Source: Fasciolopsis buskii
Taxonomy: Eukaryota > Platyhelminthes > Trematoda > Plagiorchiida > Fasciolidae
Assembly: GCA_008360955.1 (NCBI GenBank)
Contig: LUCM01007949.1
Span: 1 to 64,000, forward strand
Length of the DNA stretch: 64,000 bases
Reading direction: 5' to 3'
Shown: positions 24,211-36,321 of the stretch, piece after piece
Position numbering within the stretch: position 1 is the first letter of the stretch
How the letters are laid out: each line of letters starts with the position of its first letter
The notes under the pieces: model-generated
What the model saw: the letters and a program-made list of their open reading frames with translations, nothing else
What the model was told of the DNA's origin: nothing
The model's database searches: none
Position numbers and translations under genes: made by a program

Positions 24211-26365
24211 AACATCTATTTGTTATCTGCGTCGCCGAAGTTCGTCTGTTTCTGATTTCGTTATTGTGTAACCAATTACGACTGTTTGTGCTTCCACGAT
24301 GGACTAACTCGCTAGGACCATATATTTCTATTGGACTAGCACATATCCAAAAATAAACGAAAATGTTCAAGCATTTTGGGACCACTTGCTGAGGTACCGG
24401 TTAGATTAAGATGCACAATCCTTTTGCACATTGACCGATTCCATTCCGTAGCGTTCGGTCGAATTTGTGAAGCCTAATACATCACCAAATGTTGTGCTGG
24501 ATGAACAGAACAAAAGTGTCAGTTTGATTGATTTTTCGAAATAAATTTACAATTTTGTCAGGTTGATCTGAAATCATGGGAGACAGTGGAATCTGTTCAC
24601 ATGATTCGGAACTGTATTGCAACGGAATTAATTTTTTCTGAATTGCTGTCCAAGGCAGGAAAATAGTCGTTTGTGAATGAGAAGTCATTTGCGGTCAAGG
24701 TGACAACTGTCAAAATAGTTTCATCTAAATAATCTATCAAGTTTGATCGAAACCCTTTCGTGGCATCCATTGTGAACACTTGAAATATTTTGATCTACGC
24801 ATGATGCTTCCTTCCAACTTTGCCAGTCGGTTCTCTGTGTGGACAGTTCAATGTTGGGTGGATTTTGTATTTCTCATTCCAAGTAACATCTCCGTGACAT
24901 GAGACTGACGACCACTCCACTTTCGTAGTTCGGGTGAGTTCGCGCTAATGCGCGTCTGAAATCATCGTGTCAGGCCTCGTTTACTTTTTCGTCACAAAAG
25001 TCATTTGTAACTCCCAAGTAGTTCCTACTTTGCTTGTCCAACTTATACTAGTAACAGGATCAAAGTCCATACTTGCTTATGAACGAAGAACTTGCAGCAA
25101 CTGACGACCTATGAGTCACACAGTCCCCCCTCCACACACACACAAACACGCACATACGCACACCCACATTAACGGTGACGAGTCTCAAACGCGTAATAGA
25201 TTTGGGCGCGGCCTTTATTTGTCTCAATCGACAGTTAGGGCATTCTGTGCCTACACATATTCCTTTCTACAAACGAACGGTAAATTACATCTAGATCTAG
25301 AAGACATTGTTACAACTTCCGTGTCACTGTGTCGGAACAAGAAAACTAGTAGATTCGCCTCGACTTATTACTCATATCAGATTGTGGACAGATGAAATGG
25401 AAAAACCAAAATTAAGTGATTTGACAATGGGCATGGTCATATTCTCCCTCGGATGAAACGCAAGATGCCGTGCCCTTTCCGGAATGTTGTGGATTACTAA
25501 AAACCGACAGCTGTCCATTCTGGTGATGATTCGACCTGACAGAAGTGTACCACGGCGAAAAGGTCGGGAGTTAAAAAAAAACGCGAAACATGTGTTACCC
25601 GATTCAATTTCAGTTACCGTTGCGGTCAACATCAAAGCGTTTTTTCGTTCAAAACACGTGGTGCGCAGTAGAATTAGTTCCACTTAGTTGCACACTATAT
25701 CTCTATCCCTGTGCATGTGTGTGCGTGTGTATGTGACTTTTCCTTTCATCGTGTCACACGCATTGACCAATGCAGGCAGACCAGTGCTGCAACATCGCAT
25801 TCCCGAGGCCTCGCAAAGCGATAGGCACTGGAATGGCGTTTGAGGAGGTTGGCATATGCGAGCAAATTGCACGGAAATGGGATGTATAAATTCATTGACA
25901 ACTGTTCACTGGATCACAGCTACCTGTCCATTTGCTAGACTGTATCGTTGATAATTCGTGTAACCATTACATGATTAGACTGGACAGCAGTGGCTTTGTT
26001 AGTTTTTTTTCTTAAATTCGTGATTTCACTCATTTGTGTACGGTACATTGTCAGTCGGAGGTTAGTTAGTACACGAAATTGTTCGCCGCGATGATATAGA
26101 CGTACAGTCACATTTCCACAATTCATCGATGGGCCTTTTGGTGTTGGCCTCGCATGGTCATTAATTGGATGTAACATCTAACATGCTACTAATCAAACTG
26201 ATCAGTTATTCCGTCTCACGGGTAGTTTTTCTCCAAAGTCGTCATACTTGGACACACCCCCCCTAGGCAGAATAATGGTTTGTTACGGAGGCCGATTAAC
26301 GCGCGTTAACAGCTTGTGACCGAGCAACCCACTAACGTGTAGGTCCAAGTCGGCACGACTGAGAG
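24211..26365. other. weak exon-like frames only
   Basis: The minus strand has two adjoining frames at 24597-24779 and 24482-24688 and a 103-codon frame at 25372-25683. They lack a consistent set of splice sites, and I treat them as unresolved. A CA-rich tract lies at about 25133-25165. Confidence 0.35.
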
Positions 26366-26425
26366 TCTGCATAGCTAACTGAATTGACACCACGACCGTG
26401 GTTCGAGCCCGAGAGCGGGCTCAGT
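26366..26425 (+). mobile_element. tRNA-like segment (SINE head or tRNA relic)
   Basis: It contains TAGCTAACTGAA (A-box-like) and, about 35 bases on, GGTTCGAGCCC, a perfect match to the Pol III B box pattern, with a short T-stem-like GTGG/CCGA surround. The acceptor ends do not pair well, so it is not called a functional tRNA. Confidence 0.4.
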
Positions 26426-26698
26426 GAATAGGATCTGTTAATGATTCTTTACAGTTTCGGTTCTGTTGACTTGGAAATTTTTCCAAAGAGGCGGTTGTCC
26501 TTTAGGCTGACATGAAAGTTGTTAATAAACTGAACTGCCTGGATGCGAAACCGTTGGTAATAAATCCAGGAATGAAATAGTTTGAAACCAATTTGTCTTT
26601 GAAGATTAGGATAAGGTACAAACACTAAGCACCTACTTTGCATGATCCGATTTTTGATACAACTGTATTGACACGAATATACAAAAAAATTTGCTTAC

Positions 26699-26785
26699 CA
26701 AATGTTGCATACTGCCGAGTATTCAAACATCGAACGGGAATTTTTGATGTTCGGTGAACGTGTTTCCCTGGTGAGCACCGAGCGA
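26699..26785 (-). other. exon-like segment with strong splice sites, phase 2 to 2
   Basis: On the minus strand an excellent acceptor (AGTATTTGTTTGCAG) is followed by 28 codons and a good donor ATTTG|GTAAGC. The exon would start with one base and end with two bases of split codons (phase 2 both sides). The peptide is polar (VLTRETRSPNIKNSRSMFEY). The (ACT)n tract lies upstream, inside the presumed intron. It has no recognisable domain. Splice-site quality is the main support. Confidence 0.25.
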
Positions 26786-26891
26786 CTGCAAACAAATACT
26801 AACACCACTGATAACGTTGTTGTCACTGACTCTGCTAATAATCCCCTCACTGTTATTACTGCCAATAGTATTACTAGGACGATTACTGCCA

Positions 26892-26980
26892 TTACTACTA
26901 CTACTACTACTACTATTACTACTACTACTACTACTACTGCTACTACTACTACTGCTACTACTACTACTACTACTACTACT
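26892..26980. repeat. (ACT)n trinucleotide repeat
   Basis: About 29 triplets, mostly ACT, with a few GCT or ATT interruptions. Long poly-Val, poly-Leu and poly-Thr frames cross it on both strands and are artefacts of the repeat. Confidence 0.95.
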
Positions 26981-27668
26981 AAAACCAATAATACTGACAC
27001 CGATATGACTACTACTATGACTACTAGTGGTGTTACGGTTGTTGCTGCGACCACTACAAGCTAATCCGTCGAATTCGATATCGTGAATAATTTGGCCAGA
27101 AAACCAGCGACAATAGAAATCTGTGGTCCCTTAAAAAGGCTAATATGCCTCTCCTTTCCACATGATGAAGTGACTCACAGTGTGTTCATCTGTACTCAAT
27201 GGCAAGTCTAAGTGTAATTCATACCTAGGCGGTATCGTTTTGCTGATGAAAGTTGTTCATTGGAAAAGCAGGTAGAGTAAGCGCCTACCAGAAACGGATA
27301 TTCGTTCACGTTAACCTCATCATTTAGTTCATTCACTTGCAAAGGTTGTGTAAGGGTTGTCCGTGACTATAACCCATTCTTTAATCCGATCTGTATGGTT
27401 GTCGTTAGTTGCCAAACAAACCAAATAACATTAAAACTTTAGTGAGCAATTTATGTTAGATGAAATGTACACATCTCACTGTTCCTTCCAATCGAACTAC
27501 TTGGACGTATGTAAACGCTTCTCAAAAACGATTTATCACCAAGCTCATAGGACTGAGTGGATGCCCCGAATGCTGGTCAAATGCAACCAAGAATCATCGT
27601 TCATAGCAAGAGATGAGCCATCAAAGTTTTCGACGTGCCCATTCATCTACGCACCTAAACATACCAGT

Positions 27669-27694
27669 GCGCGCGCGCGCGCGAGCACACACAC
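27669..27694. repeat. (GC)n followed by (CA)n, possible Z-DNA
   Basis: A GCGCGCGCGCGCGCG run is followed by AGCACACACAC. This gives some 26 bases of nearly uninterrupted purine-pyrimidine alternation, unusual in AT-rich surroundings. (GA)n runs follow at 27820-27835 and 27858-27868. Confidence 0.85.
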
Positions 27695-27975
27695 AAAAGA
27701 AGTAGATAGGAGAAAAACAAGTATTTTGCTTACAAAACAACTGTTACACGACCGCTGCTGTCCAAAAGCAAGATTTTCCCGTTTGGGAACCCCAGGCCAG
27801 GTTAACTTCTCCCCACAAAGAGAGAGAGAGAGAGATACGGCAAGATGAGGAGTATATGAGAGAGAGAGGACACTTATGCATCCAAACTGTTAAGATACCC
27901 AACCACATCCAGACCACTGAAATCCACAACGAATGGATACGAATGCGCCTGTGTATTCGGACGGAATGAAGTTTA

Positions 27976-28401
27976 TTACTCCATTACATGTGGTCCGGTT
28001 CCATTAGTGTTGTTTTGGGTGGGAGCGACCACTAGCCGGATCGGATCCGCAATCTTCCCGATCGCATTGGGACAACATTTTGGCACGACCGAAGAGTGTT
28101 TCCCGGTTCTCGTCCTCCCCAACTGACATAGAGCTCTTGAACATATTCGAACAGTACATCCACGGGGGTGGGTGCGTGGGTGGGGTGAGGTGAGGTGAGG
28201 TGGGGAAGGAATGAACCAAATTTGTGCAAAATGCTGCACACCAGACGCCCTGGAAAACATGGAGCAACTAAATTGGGTAGGGTTTCCCTCATTTTTACTG
28301 GTGGTCTCCAATTGAGTTTTGGGAGTGCACAGTTGGACGGTCGTTGGCGTACGAAAAAGACAAAAAACTATTATCACTCTAAACAACAACCGACTGGCCA
28401 T
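27976..28401 (-). CDS. possible small secreted protein, intronless, unknown family
   Basis: A 141-codon frame, the longest in the window. It starts at an ATG with A at -3 and G at +4 and has a signal-peptide-like N terminus (Met, Arg, then LLFRVIIVFCLF, then a polar TPTTVQ). Seven cysteines lie in the presumed mature part, including a CC pair. The hexamer AATAAA overlaps the TAA stop (27972-27977), which could serve as a poly(A) signal. A low-complexity PSPPHLTSPHP stretch comes from a CACCT repeat. The other two minus-strand frames are also partly open here because the region is C-rich and poor in stops, and the length is within chance. No homologous family was recognised. Confidence 0.25.
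   Translation of the reverse strand: MASRLLFRVIIVFCLFRTPTTVQLCTPKTQLETTSKNEGNPTQFSCSMFSRASGVQHFAQIWFIPSPPHLTSPHPRTHPRGCTVRICSRALCQLGRTRTGKHSSVVPKCCPNAIGKIADPIRLVVAPTQNNTNGTGPHVME
28164..28204 (+). repeat. G-rich tract with GGTGA repeats, possible G-quadruplex
   Basis: Four G runs (5, 3, 3 and 4 G) with short loops occupy 28164-28185 on the plus strand, followed by four GGTGA-like units. It lies inside the candidate CDS on the other strand. Confidence 0.7.
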
Positions 28402-29221
28402 AATCTGGTTGAGGGGGAAAAATCGTTTCTTTTCACTTTAATTAATTCCATATATCCCTGATCAACTTGTCTCAAATTCGATCCGTCGTGTCGTTTGATG
28501 AGAGAACACAATATGAACTCGATATTGTCTCATGTGATGCGTTGTCCAAGTATGCGCATGTGTCAGCACTATACACCGTCTGCAGTCGATCTTCTACCTC
28601 CTTTCTTATTCTTTTTCTAGCTGTTAGTGCGGCATATTATTTTACTTTAAGCAAGCAGATGGCAATCGAATGACATCACAAAAATCAGAAACTCTGAACA
28701 GTCTTGAGAGAATACGATCCTGTGATTTTCAAAATTAGAGGCTTCAATGATGAGCACTTGACTACTTGCGATTCCATCTTCCACCACCAAGACGATATTG
28801 GTAAAACCGTCCGGGTAAACAATGCGAGGTCTACAGTTACATGCCATTCAGCGTGGCTTTCCCTATCGGAAAATAATACAGGGAAGCAGTCAACGAATCA
28901 GAATAGTGCAAGTGGTTTGCGTGTGTGTGTGTGTGTGCATGTGTGGGCGTGGATCAATTTACCAGAGATATCCTTGTCTGAATACAATTCACTTTAATCA
29001 GCTAAAATCAGTTATCGTTAAGTTCAGTATTACCAAATACATGGTATAAGTTTTTACTAGAATTTACACAATACAATTCTGAAAACTTTTCGGAAAATTG
29101 CATCGTTCACATCTGTTTCTTCTCCACCCGAAAGATCTGATTTGAAATTTGTTTCCCAGATGGAACGCGTAGTTAATAAGTGTTTTTTTTGTATTTTCCT
29201 GCCTTCTTTTCTCTCTTTCCC

Positions 29222-29247
29222 ACACACCCACACACACACACACACAC
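29222..29247. repeat. (CA)n microsatellite
   Basis: A CA run with one extra C. Neighbouring TG and GA runs are at 28919-28937 and 29550-29562. I see no gene in 28402-29796. Confidence 0.85.
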
Positions 29248-29796
29248 TCGATCGACTGGGTACTGAGCATACAAGTTTCCGATCAATTTTCTGTACCATA
29301 CACGAATATCGAATAGTTCGTCAGACCCCAATTAACTGATTGCATACATTCTTCTTTCACATGCTAGCTTCGTTTTACTTTCAAGGTTAGATCATATTGT
29401 TGGCAAGTTAATCTAACCCGTACCATGTAAAGTGCTGAGTACATACGTTCGGAGTTGTTTTCAATTCGTTTCAATTTTGTCAGCGGTAAAATATAGTTCC
29501 ATGAACCAGATATGGACTAGTTGGATGACCAACAATTGCCGGGGCCTAGAGAGAGAGAGAGAGGAAACGAGCTCTCAACCGTTGAACGATAGGCTGAGAC
29601 TGCCAACAACCATCGAACGAGGGCTAAAAACACATGATGTAAAATGCTTAAAATAAAATGAAATTTTTGTTAATTAAATTTTGTCTGAATAGAATATTGA
29701 TGAAAAATCTCAAAAGAATATCTCGACTAAAGTATTGTATTCAACTATGAATATGAGTGAATAGATTGAGTTGTTATTATTGATTTATTCGGAGTA

Positions 29797-29970
29797 AGTC
29801 TGATTGAGCAGATAAGGTTGTGAATCTCAGACGTAAAGGCTGCGAGTTCGAGTCCTCCCCTCGGTCGGTCAATTTCCCCACTTGGCAGCCCTTTGTTGAC
29901 AACGGTACTCCTGTTGAATAATGATGTACACTGTTATTTCATTAGTGAAAGAAGCTTAAGCTAAAGATAC
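29797..29970 (+). mobile_element. SINE-A copy
   Basis: The head is shortened (GAGCAGATAAGGTTG) and has a good B box variant GAGTTCGAGTCC. The body reads CCCACTTGGCAGCCCTTTG, followed by TGATGTACACTGTTATTTC and a mutated tail. Confidence 0.8.
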
Positions 29971-30563
29971 TAAAAGGATGCTCCGGAACAAAATCCCAAC
30001 TGGGTTTACACATGCATTCGTTCTCCACGGTGTTTCTAGTGCATCTTTCCTGACAAACTTTTGTCTTGTGATGCAGCCTAGAGACTAGAAGGCTCTAACT
30101 TGTCTCTACCGGAGTCTTGCCACACGTGATTGCTATCTTGTTACCTCAGAGGAAAAAATCGTTTGCAGATCGATATGAGAGCTACGAGGTGTGATTTCAC
30201 TGCTCCAGTGATTATTCGAACCTATCAACCTCAATAGATGGTGACCTAGCGTGTCAAAATACCTGTAGGAAATTCGAACGTCATGCCGGCTAAGTTGTCG
30301 TTTTCACTGAAACGTCTGCGTAACGTTGGTCTCAGCTAATGATTAGCGAGCCCTATTTCAGGGAAGGGGGCCGTGAACAACAGCCAACCCTAATTTTTTT
30401 CTGGCATTTAGTCAACAGAGCCCGCACAAAGTTTATCGCATTGTCTCACTTGGAATACTTCATATCAAGTGAGCCAAATGCTTTCGGATCTAAGCAGCTA
30501 CGCTCGTTATCTTTATATGCGTGATCATGCGGTATGAATTATCATGGTAAAGAGTGATAGTAA

Positions 30564-30746
30564 ACGATGGCGGTCAAGCAGATACAACTATGGCATTTAG
30601 TCATGACGGTTGCGGGTTCGAATCCTCACACGGCCGGTCAACTTTCCCGTGTGGAAGTCCTGTTTGCTTGCGGCCTCCTTCCTGAAATTATTTCACACTG
30701 TCGGTTCATTAATAAAGAAAGTAAAAGATAATGAATAACAGATAAG
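30564..30746 (+). mobile_element. SINE-A copy
   Basis: The head ATGGCGGTCAAGCAGATAC carries an intact B box GGTTCGAATCC and CGGCCGGTCAACTTTCCC after it. The tail TTCATTAATAAAGAAAGTAA is followed by AAGATAATGAATAACAGATA. Confidence 0.85.
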
Positions 30747-31931
30747 AGTATACGCTGTCTTTGTTGGTCTGTTGTTGCATTAGTCACTTCGAAATCTGAA
30801 GAGACGTAGCATGAACTACTGAGATGGAGATGACCCAGTAGCGGAAATCAATCTCCACGGAAAACGACTTGTCTCGAAATTCCTTGAAACGCGCGAACAC
30901 AATATGTATCGATTTTCTGGGTTAGAACGGCCAGACTACCCCGTAATAAACAGGTACAACTATTCAGATTCACAGCAGACTGCATTACTTTTGTCGCACT
31001 AATCAGTTTGTTTTCCCGTCTTGTTTCCGTTTTGCAAAAGGTTGAGCAATATAAATTCAGTATTTCAGCGTCTGGTTGTTGTCTTGTATACTAATCACCG
31101 GAACTGATTATTACAGTGCATCTGGAAATGGAGATACTCGGAAAACAAAATGTTTACTGTCAGAGGTGGTTTGGGAAACGAAATAGTGGTGACTTTCATC
31201 GCATATTCAAATGTGACGGTTATTACTTTCTGGCTTAAGGTTCGGTATTCTCAGTTACGTTCACAGTAGTTGGATAGAATGGGAAGCTTGGGAAAATTTT
31301 GTAAACAACTGTTGATGGGATTCACCTCTGCGGTTACAGACGGATGATTTACGTAAGCTGGACTGTCAAGCCCATAAAAGCACCACTTCACCAAATCACG
31401 ATAGACTTATCTTGTGTTAGTTTGGCCTATAGCTGCCCCCCCACAAGTTGCTGTATAGAAGAGTGAACATTCCATTCGTGTGCCTAGGAATGCATTAAAA
31501 AGTTGACAAATTTTCTCCTCATCCAACCCCCCCTTTCTCCCAATTTGACCCACCTCGCGTGAACGGTACCTTGCTCTCCCCAATTAGATCATACTGTCGT
31601 GCATTTGAAAACATTACACCCTAAGCATCAAGACAAAAAAAGAAATGCAATGATTGACATTTACGTGGTTGTTAGAATGCCCACTATATAAGGCAAAAAC
31701 AGCTGGTGGTAGGATTACAGCTAAGGGTGTTCTTCAAGACGCATGACTGGCGCCAGCCGGTCAGGTTGAGGAGGATTGGAGCGTGAAGTTTCATGCTTGT
31801 TCGTCTACATGTAATTTGTGCGTGTGAATGTTTGCAGGCTTACATGTGCACGGTTGAAATGAATGACCGTTGACGGTTGGGCGTCGACAACGGGATAACT
31901 TTAGGTGCCAGCAGACCTGACATCGGCATGT

Positions 31932-31981
31932 TTGTGTGTGTGTGTGTGTGTGTATGTATGTGTGCATATATATATATATAT
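31932..31981. repeat. (TG)n-(TATG)n-(TA)n compound microsatellite
   Basis: Three adjoining tracts in one 50-base block. The interval 30750-31930 shows no supported gene. Confidence 0.9.
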
Positions 31982-32519
31982 GTGAGTGAATTATCCGATC
32001 CAACTTTCCACACCTCGTCAACAAAAGCTTACCGGTACACGATGACGAACAACCCGGAGTTTTTGTGGAACGGGTGAGGGAGGGGTAAAGTGATGTGTAC
32101 ACGAGATAGTGGTACATGTAAAACACGCATTTATAGTCCACAGACACCAAGCAAAACATGAAGTCACCAGTCTTGTTAGAAAAAAGCAATTTACGAGGAA
32201 AGTAGATCCATTAAAAATAGGAAATACGGCCACAATAGCTAGCGGTAAACGTGAACAACATGAGGTGACAACTCGGTGTGGAGAGGATTGGTCCCGCACA
32301 CCACGCTGGGTAGTATGTGGGATAGCACTAACTAGGTCGACGGTAGTTCCACGGTTACCGTAAATGACCAGTCGTCGGTTTGAATCATGTTGTTATCACG
32401 TACCGCTCTATCTGGGATGTCTGTCACTGGTCGCGGTCTATTTCGCGAACTGGCGTGTTAAGTTCTAATATGAACAAAAGACGATAAAATTGTAAGATGC
32501 AAATGTAGAAAGTTATGGA

Positions 32520-32610
32520 CTCTGGTGGGATTCGAACCCAAGATTGGAGTCAGCACACACACACATACACTAGTACAGTATATACTCGACCAACTGAGCT
32601 ACGAGGCCGC
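32520..32610 (-). mobile_element. tRNA-like segment with an internal microsatellite
   Basis: The minus strand has a textbook A box (CGTAGCTCAGTTGGTCGAG) and a perfect B box (GGGTTCGAATCCC with a pairing GGG/CCC stem). Between them lies a TG-rich microsatellite where the anticodon and variable regions should be. The acceptor ends (GCGGCCT and AGAGTCC) do not pair. It is therefore a SINE-type head or a tRNA relic, not a functional tRNA gene. Confidence 0.6.
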
Positions 32611-33397
32611 ATCAAAGAGGAACCGGAGATCTTATTTAATGCAAATTAGCTGTCTACACAAGCACAAGTCATCTTGTGCTTGACCATCTTCACAATCTGA
32701 ATGTCATATGTCGAACTGTTCAAGGACAATTTATATTGACTGATTTGAATTCACAGGTAACTTTTTTTATGACATGCTTTAAGCATGGGTTCAGTGAAAG
32801 AGATATGTCCTATAACCAGTAGGATACACAACACGGTGAGAGTGGGTGCGACCGGCAACAATGACCCTGAAACTTGGAGTGGCATAGAATCAAACAAGGC
32901 CAAACTAAATGTCGTTATATGGTTACGAATTTACTGGGCGTTTTTCTGCAGACATCCTAACCTGTTGAACGGCATACGTGGAACAAGTGTGCATTTAGAC
33001 AATCAACGATAAATGAAAATTTACATTCAATTTGGAATCGACAATCCAGTGACCGTATCCTTTGTCGATAAAGTGCCTTAAGGAATGTCATCCGATGTAT
33101 TAGAAACGTGAACAGATTTTTCTTCCCGTCAGCAACACCACATAAGGACAGTACGAAATTTGCATATTGTCTAACATGGCCCAACGAATTGGCAATACAC
33201 GGGAGGCCGAGTCAATGTCTGATTGGTGGATATTTCCTTTCGGCATACGGGAAAAAAACATCAACTAATCGAGAAATATTTGGTTAAAACGAACGTAACC
33301 AGTTTGAGTAGGATAATGAATCACGATAGTAATACTCTAGCATGGTCTTAATATCAACAAGGCAGGACTAAATTAACACTAAGAATATAAAATTCAC

Positions 33398-33637
33398 GTA
33401 AAAGCGTTCAGGCGGATAATTTGTCGGGAAACTGGACGAAAAAAGATCATGCAATGAAATCTGTTGTTCTTCCGGTCGATACAATGGCTGTATTGTTGAT
33501 TTCCCACCATTGAAGTCCCAGTATACTTTTGAATGGACTTTATTCTACCACAACGGTAAGGGATCCAACTCGGTTGGCCAAAATCAGATTGAATGTGAAT
33601 GTAGGTGAACAAAACTTTCGGATTTTTGGATGACAAA
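33398..33637 (-). other. exon-like open frame, 79 codons, phase 2 to 2
   Basis: On the minus strand an acceptor GAAACTTCAG is followed by 79 open codons to TTTTAC|GTGAAT; the frame would enter and leave in phase 2. The peptide has three cysteines (YRCGRIKSIQKY, SHCIDRKNNRFHCMIFF). By my count about 61 percent of codons end in a pyrimidine. A further minus-strand frame at 32957-33184 ends at a donor-like CAACAG|GTTAGG. No family was recognised. Confidence 0.2.
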
Positions 33638-34214
33638 CTGAAGTTTCAACGAATTCTAACAATCGACAAGGTCAAATACAATGTAGGCTTTGTATGTATA
33701 CATTTACATCTCTTTTGGTTCCGTCATCAAAAGAACGAAGTGTGATTGTTAACCGATGATCAGTCAGAAAAAAGCAAGTTGTGCTCAAAATATATCGATT
33801 TACGTTTTTTCTTCTTCACCTGTATCCATCTGTTACAAATGGTCAACTCCGGTGTGTATCCTTTCCGTCAGTTGTAGTCGTGAGCTCTACCAAATAAAAA
33901 TGTATCATAATCAACTTGTCATTTGAAATGAAGCATTGCCTAAGCTGAAACAATTCACTAACCATTTACGATTAACCCTGATTGATAAGGTTCGGTCTAG
34001 CAAAATTTGGCTCGAATTGGTCAACTTGGTACAAAACCGTAGTATCCTGGTAATCATCACTATCCCACACTGGCCTATACAATTATTGATATTCAGCCCT
34101 CATCGTTTTCCCATGCACGGGTCAAATGTGTGTGTGCGCGTGCGTGTGTGTGTTCGTGTGTTAGAAGAAGCAACAACAATTGGTTTTGAACATGTAGATT
34201 TCTATTGAGATTCA

Positions 34215-36150
34215 ACCAACTTTTTCCAGGTACCTCATACAAGAACACATCCACATACGCACTCTGCATTAGAGAACGGAGTACGTCGAAAACAAGTCAT
34301 CATGTTCACTAGTTTCTTTTTTTTCTACAAATTTCAGTATTCGAATGATAATTTTGATTTAGAATCGTATCCAATTCATGATACACATTCGCATACAGTA
34401 TATGGACAATTGACTTTTCCAATGCATTTCCCGAATCGGAAGATGCACGAGATGTAGACTTTTAGTATTCGATTTCTTGACCACAACCGACACTACTGAT
34501 TGACTTATCATCAATTGAATCCCAAAGTTGAGCTTTGGTTACAGATAACTCTTTAGACGAATTGTTGGAACATTCAGTAGAGGGATTAATTTTTATGTCA
34601 CCTGACGAATGCGTATTTGACGTGTCTGTTCAGATGCACTGACTTGGCTCCTTTTGTAGATACTACACGTTAGCTTATGCTTGGAACAATTGTGTTTAGT
34701 TTCTAACAAAGCTTTTTGATAGTATTTGTGAAAAGTACGAATACTGCGTATCTATACAATACAATGCAACAGCATACAAATACCGCGTTAGCAAAAGCAT
34801 CCTTTTTCGTAGCATTCTACTTCTAAACACAATCTACTTTTTCACGTTCACGTTTGGAAACCAGCGCTCTCGTGTCCGGTTGTATAAATGGTTACGGGAA
34901 ACGTCTTTTTTCCCCTCTCAGGTCGGTAGAGGTTTAATCTATCGTTCTAATGCTTCTCGTTCTTTATTGCTGTGCTACATATAATCAGATTGATCAAGTG
35001 ATAACTGACGAACCAACAATAACTATCCAAAGGAAATCCAGAAAAAATCCAGAAAAACTACTGCATAAACCATACTCGGAAGTAGGAATTTCATTTCGTT
35101 AATGATATCAGGCAAAGGATCAGGGTTAACTTCATGTGAATGTTTACGAGATATGATGCAGTGGATGCCTTTTCTGTTACGTAAGAGGACGCGTTCAAGA
35201 GAACACGGCACCAGGGCAGTCCGGATCTTTTTGTCGACTGATCAGTCGTCATGTGCAATCTCGGTGCTTTTTTCCAAATCCAAGTTAAAGACTAGAATGT
35301 GTGTGTATGTACGAGAGGGGAAAACGATAGTGGCTTAATTAATGAGTGGGCAGCTCCAGCAAACTGGGTTTTCGAATAGCAATAAGCCGAAGATTTCTTG
35401 CAACTCTCAGTGTTCGTGTATAGCAAATTACAAAATGAGTAATTCAGTTACAAGTTACAATGGTTGTCACTTCAATTTGTAATCTGTTATGATTGGCTGT
35501 TGGTAGGCTGATCTATTAGATGGAATCTGTTTGCTTGGATTCCAATTGCGGACCCATTAGAAAGTGTTCTTCCCTGCTACTAAAATGTACTAGAATGTAC
35601 ACACTAACTAGATCGTGTAAAGATTCACGTGACAAAGGTGGATTGACTATCAGTTTGGCAAAATCCCTCCCATTCTATTCTCCGAAAGGTCCAGTATCTT
35701 CAGTTTCATAGATTTTATTCTCTTCATATGTGTTTTTATTTTGGCTGTATCAGTGTTTACCGATCACACAATAAGCGACCTTTGTGAAGAACTGAAGTGA
35801 CCTCGAGAAAGAGAGAGATGCTGTCTAAAATGAAATTTTGTTTAAGTCTCTTTTTCCAGCTTCTATTATTTCGGTTCAAATTTTACAACCATTAACGTTG
35901 GACTAATAGGCTCCAATTTGGGTTACTATCTCATAGCAACGCCTATTCAAAAGAGAACGAGAAACAGTGAGGGAAAAAAATACGAAGTAACAAGTTGAGA
36001 AACTGTATAGAAGAAGAAAGACTTCGAATGCAAGAAAGTCACTGATCGGGTCATTTTGCCGGTATCACCTATTATTTTCAACAATCACTTTTGGGGATCT
36101 CGTGGACTCCAACCCGGCGGCCAAACTTAGCCTACACGAGTCTGTCCATT
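34215..36150. other. no feature recognised
   Basis: AT-rich sequence with no SINE and only short frames. Confidence 0.5.
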
Positions 36151-36321
36151 GGCTTATCTCATCTTCTTATGTTGTTTTTTTACTTTATTTATTAATGAAA
36201 CAATAGTGTACATCATTTTCAGTTAGGGGGGCTGCGGCCAATAGGTGGTTGCCAAGTGAGGAAGTTGACCGGGGTGGGAGGGTTCAAACCCGCGACCCTC
36301 ATGTCCGAAAGCCACGATGTT
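36151..36321 (-). mobile_element. SINE-A copy
   Basis: The 3' part (tail to GGCAACCACCTATTGGCCGC) and T-arm region (GGGTTTGAACCC, B box with changes) are clear on the minus strand. The 5' part of the head is lost beyond the CGTGGCTTTCGGACATGAG segment. Confidence 0.8.

Noticed and set aside
26695..27064. Long frames of poly-Val, poly-Leu and poly-Thr on both strands
   Set aside because: They are produced by the (ACT)n repeat, which lacks stop codons in these frames.
32520..32610. A functional tRNA gene on the minus strand
   Set aside because: The acceptor ends do not pair, and a TG microsatellite replaces the anticodon region.
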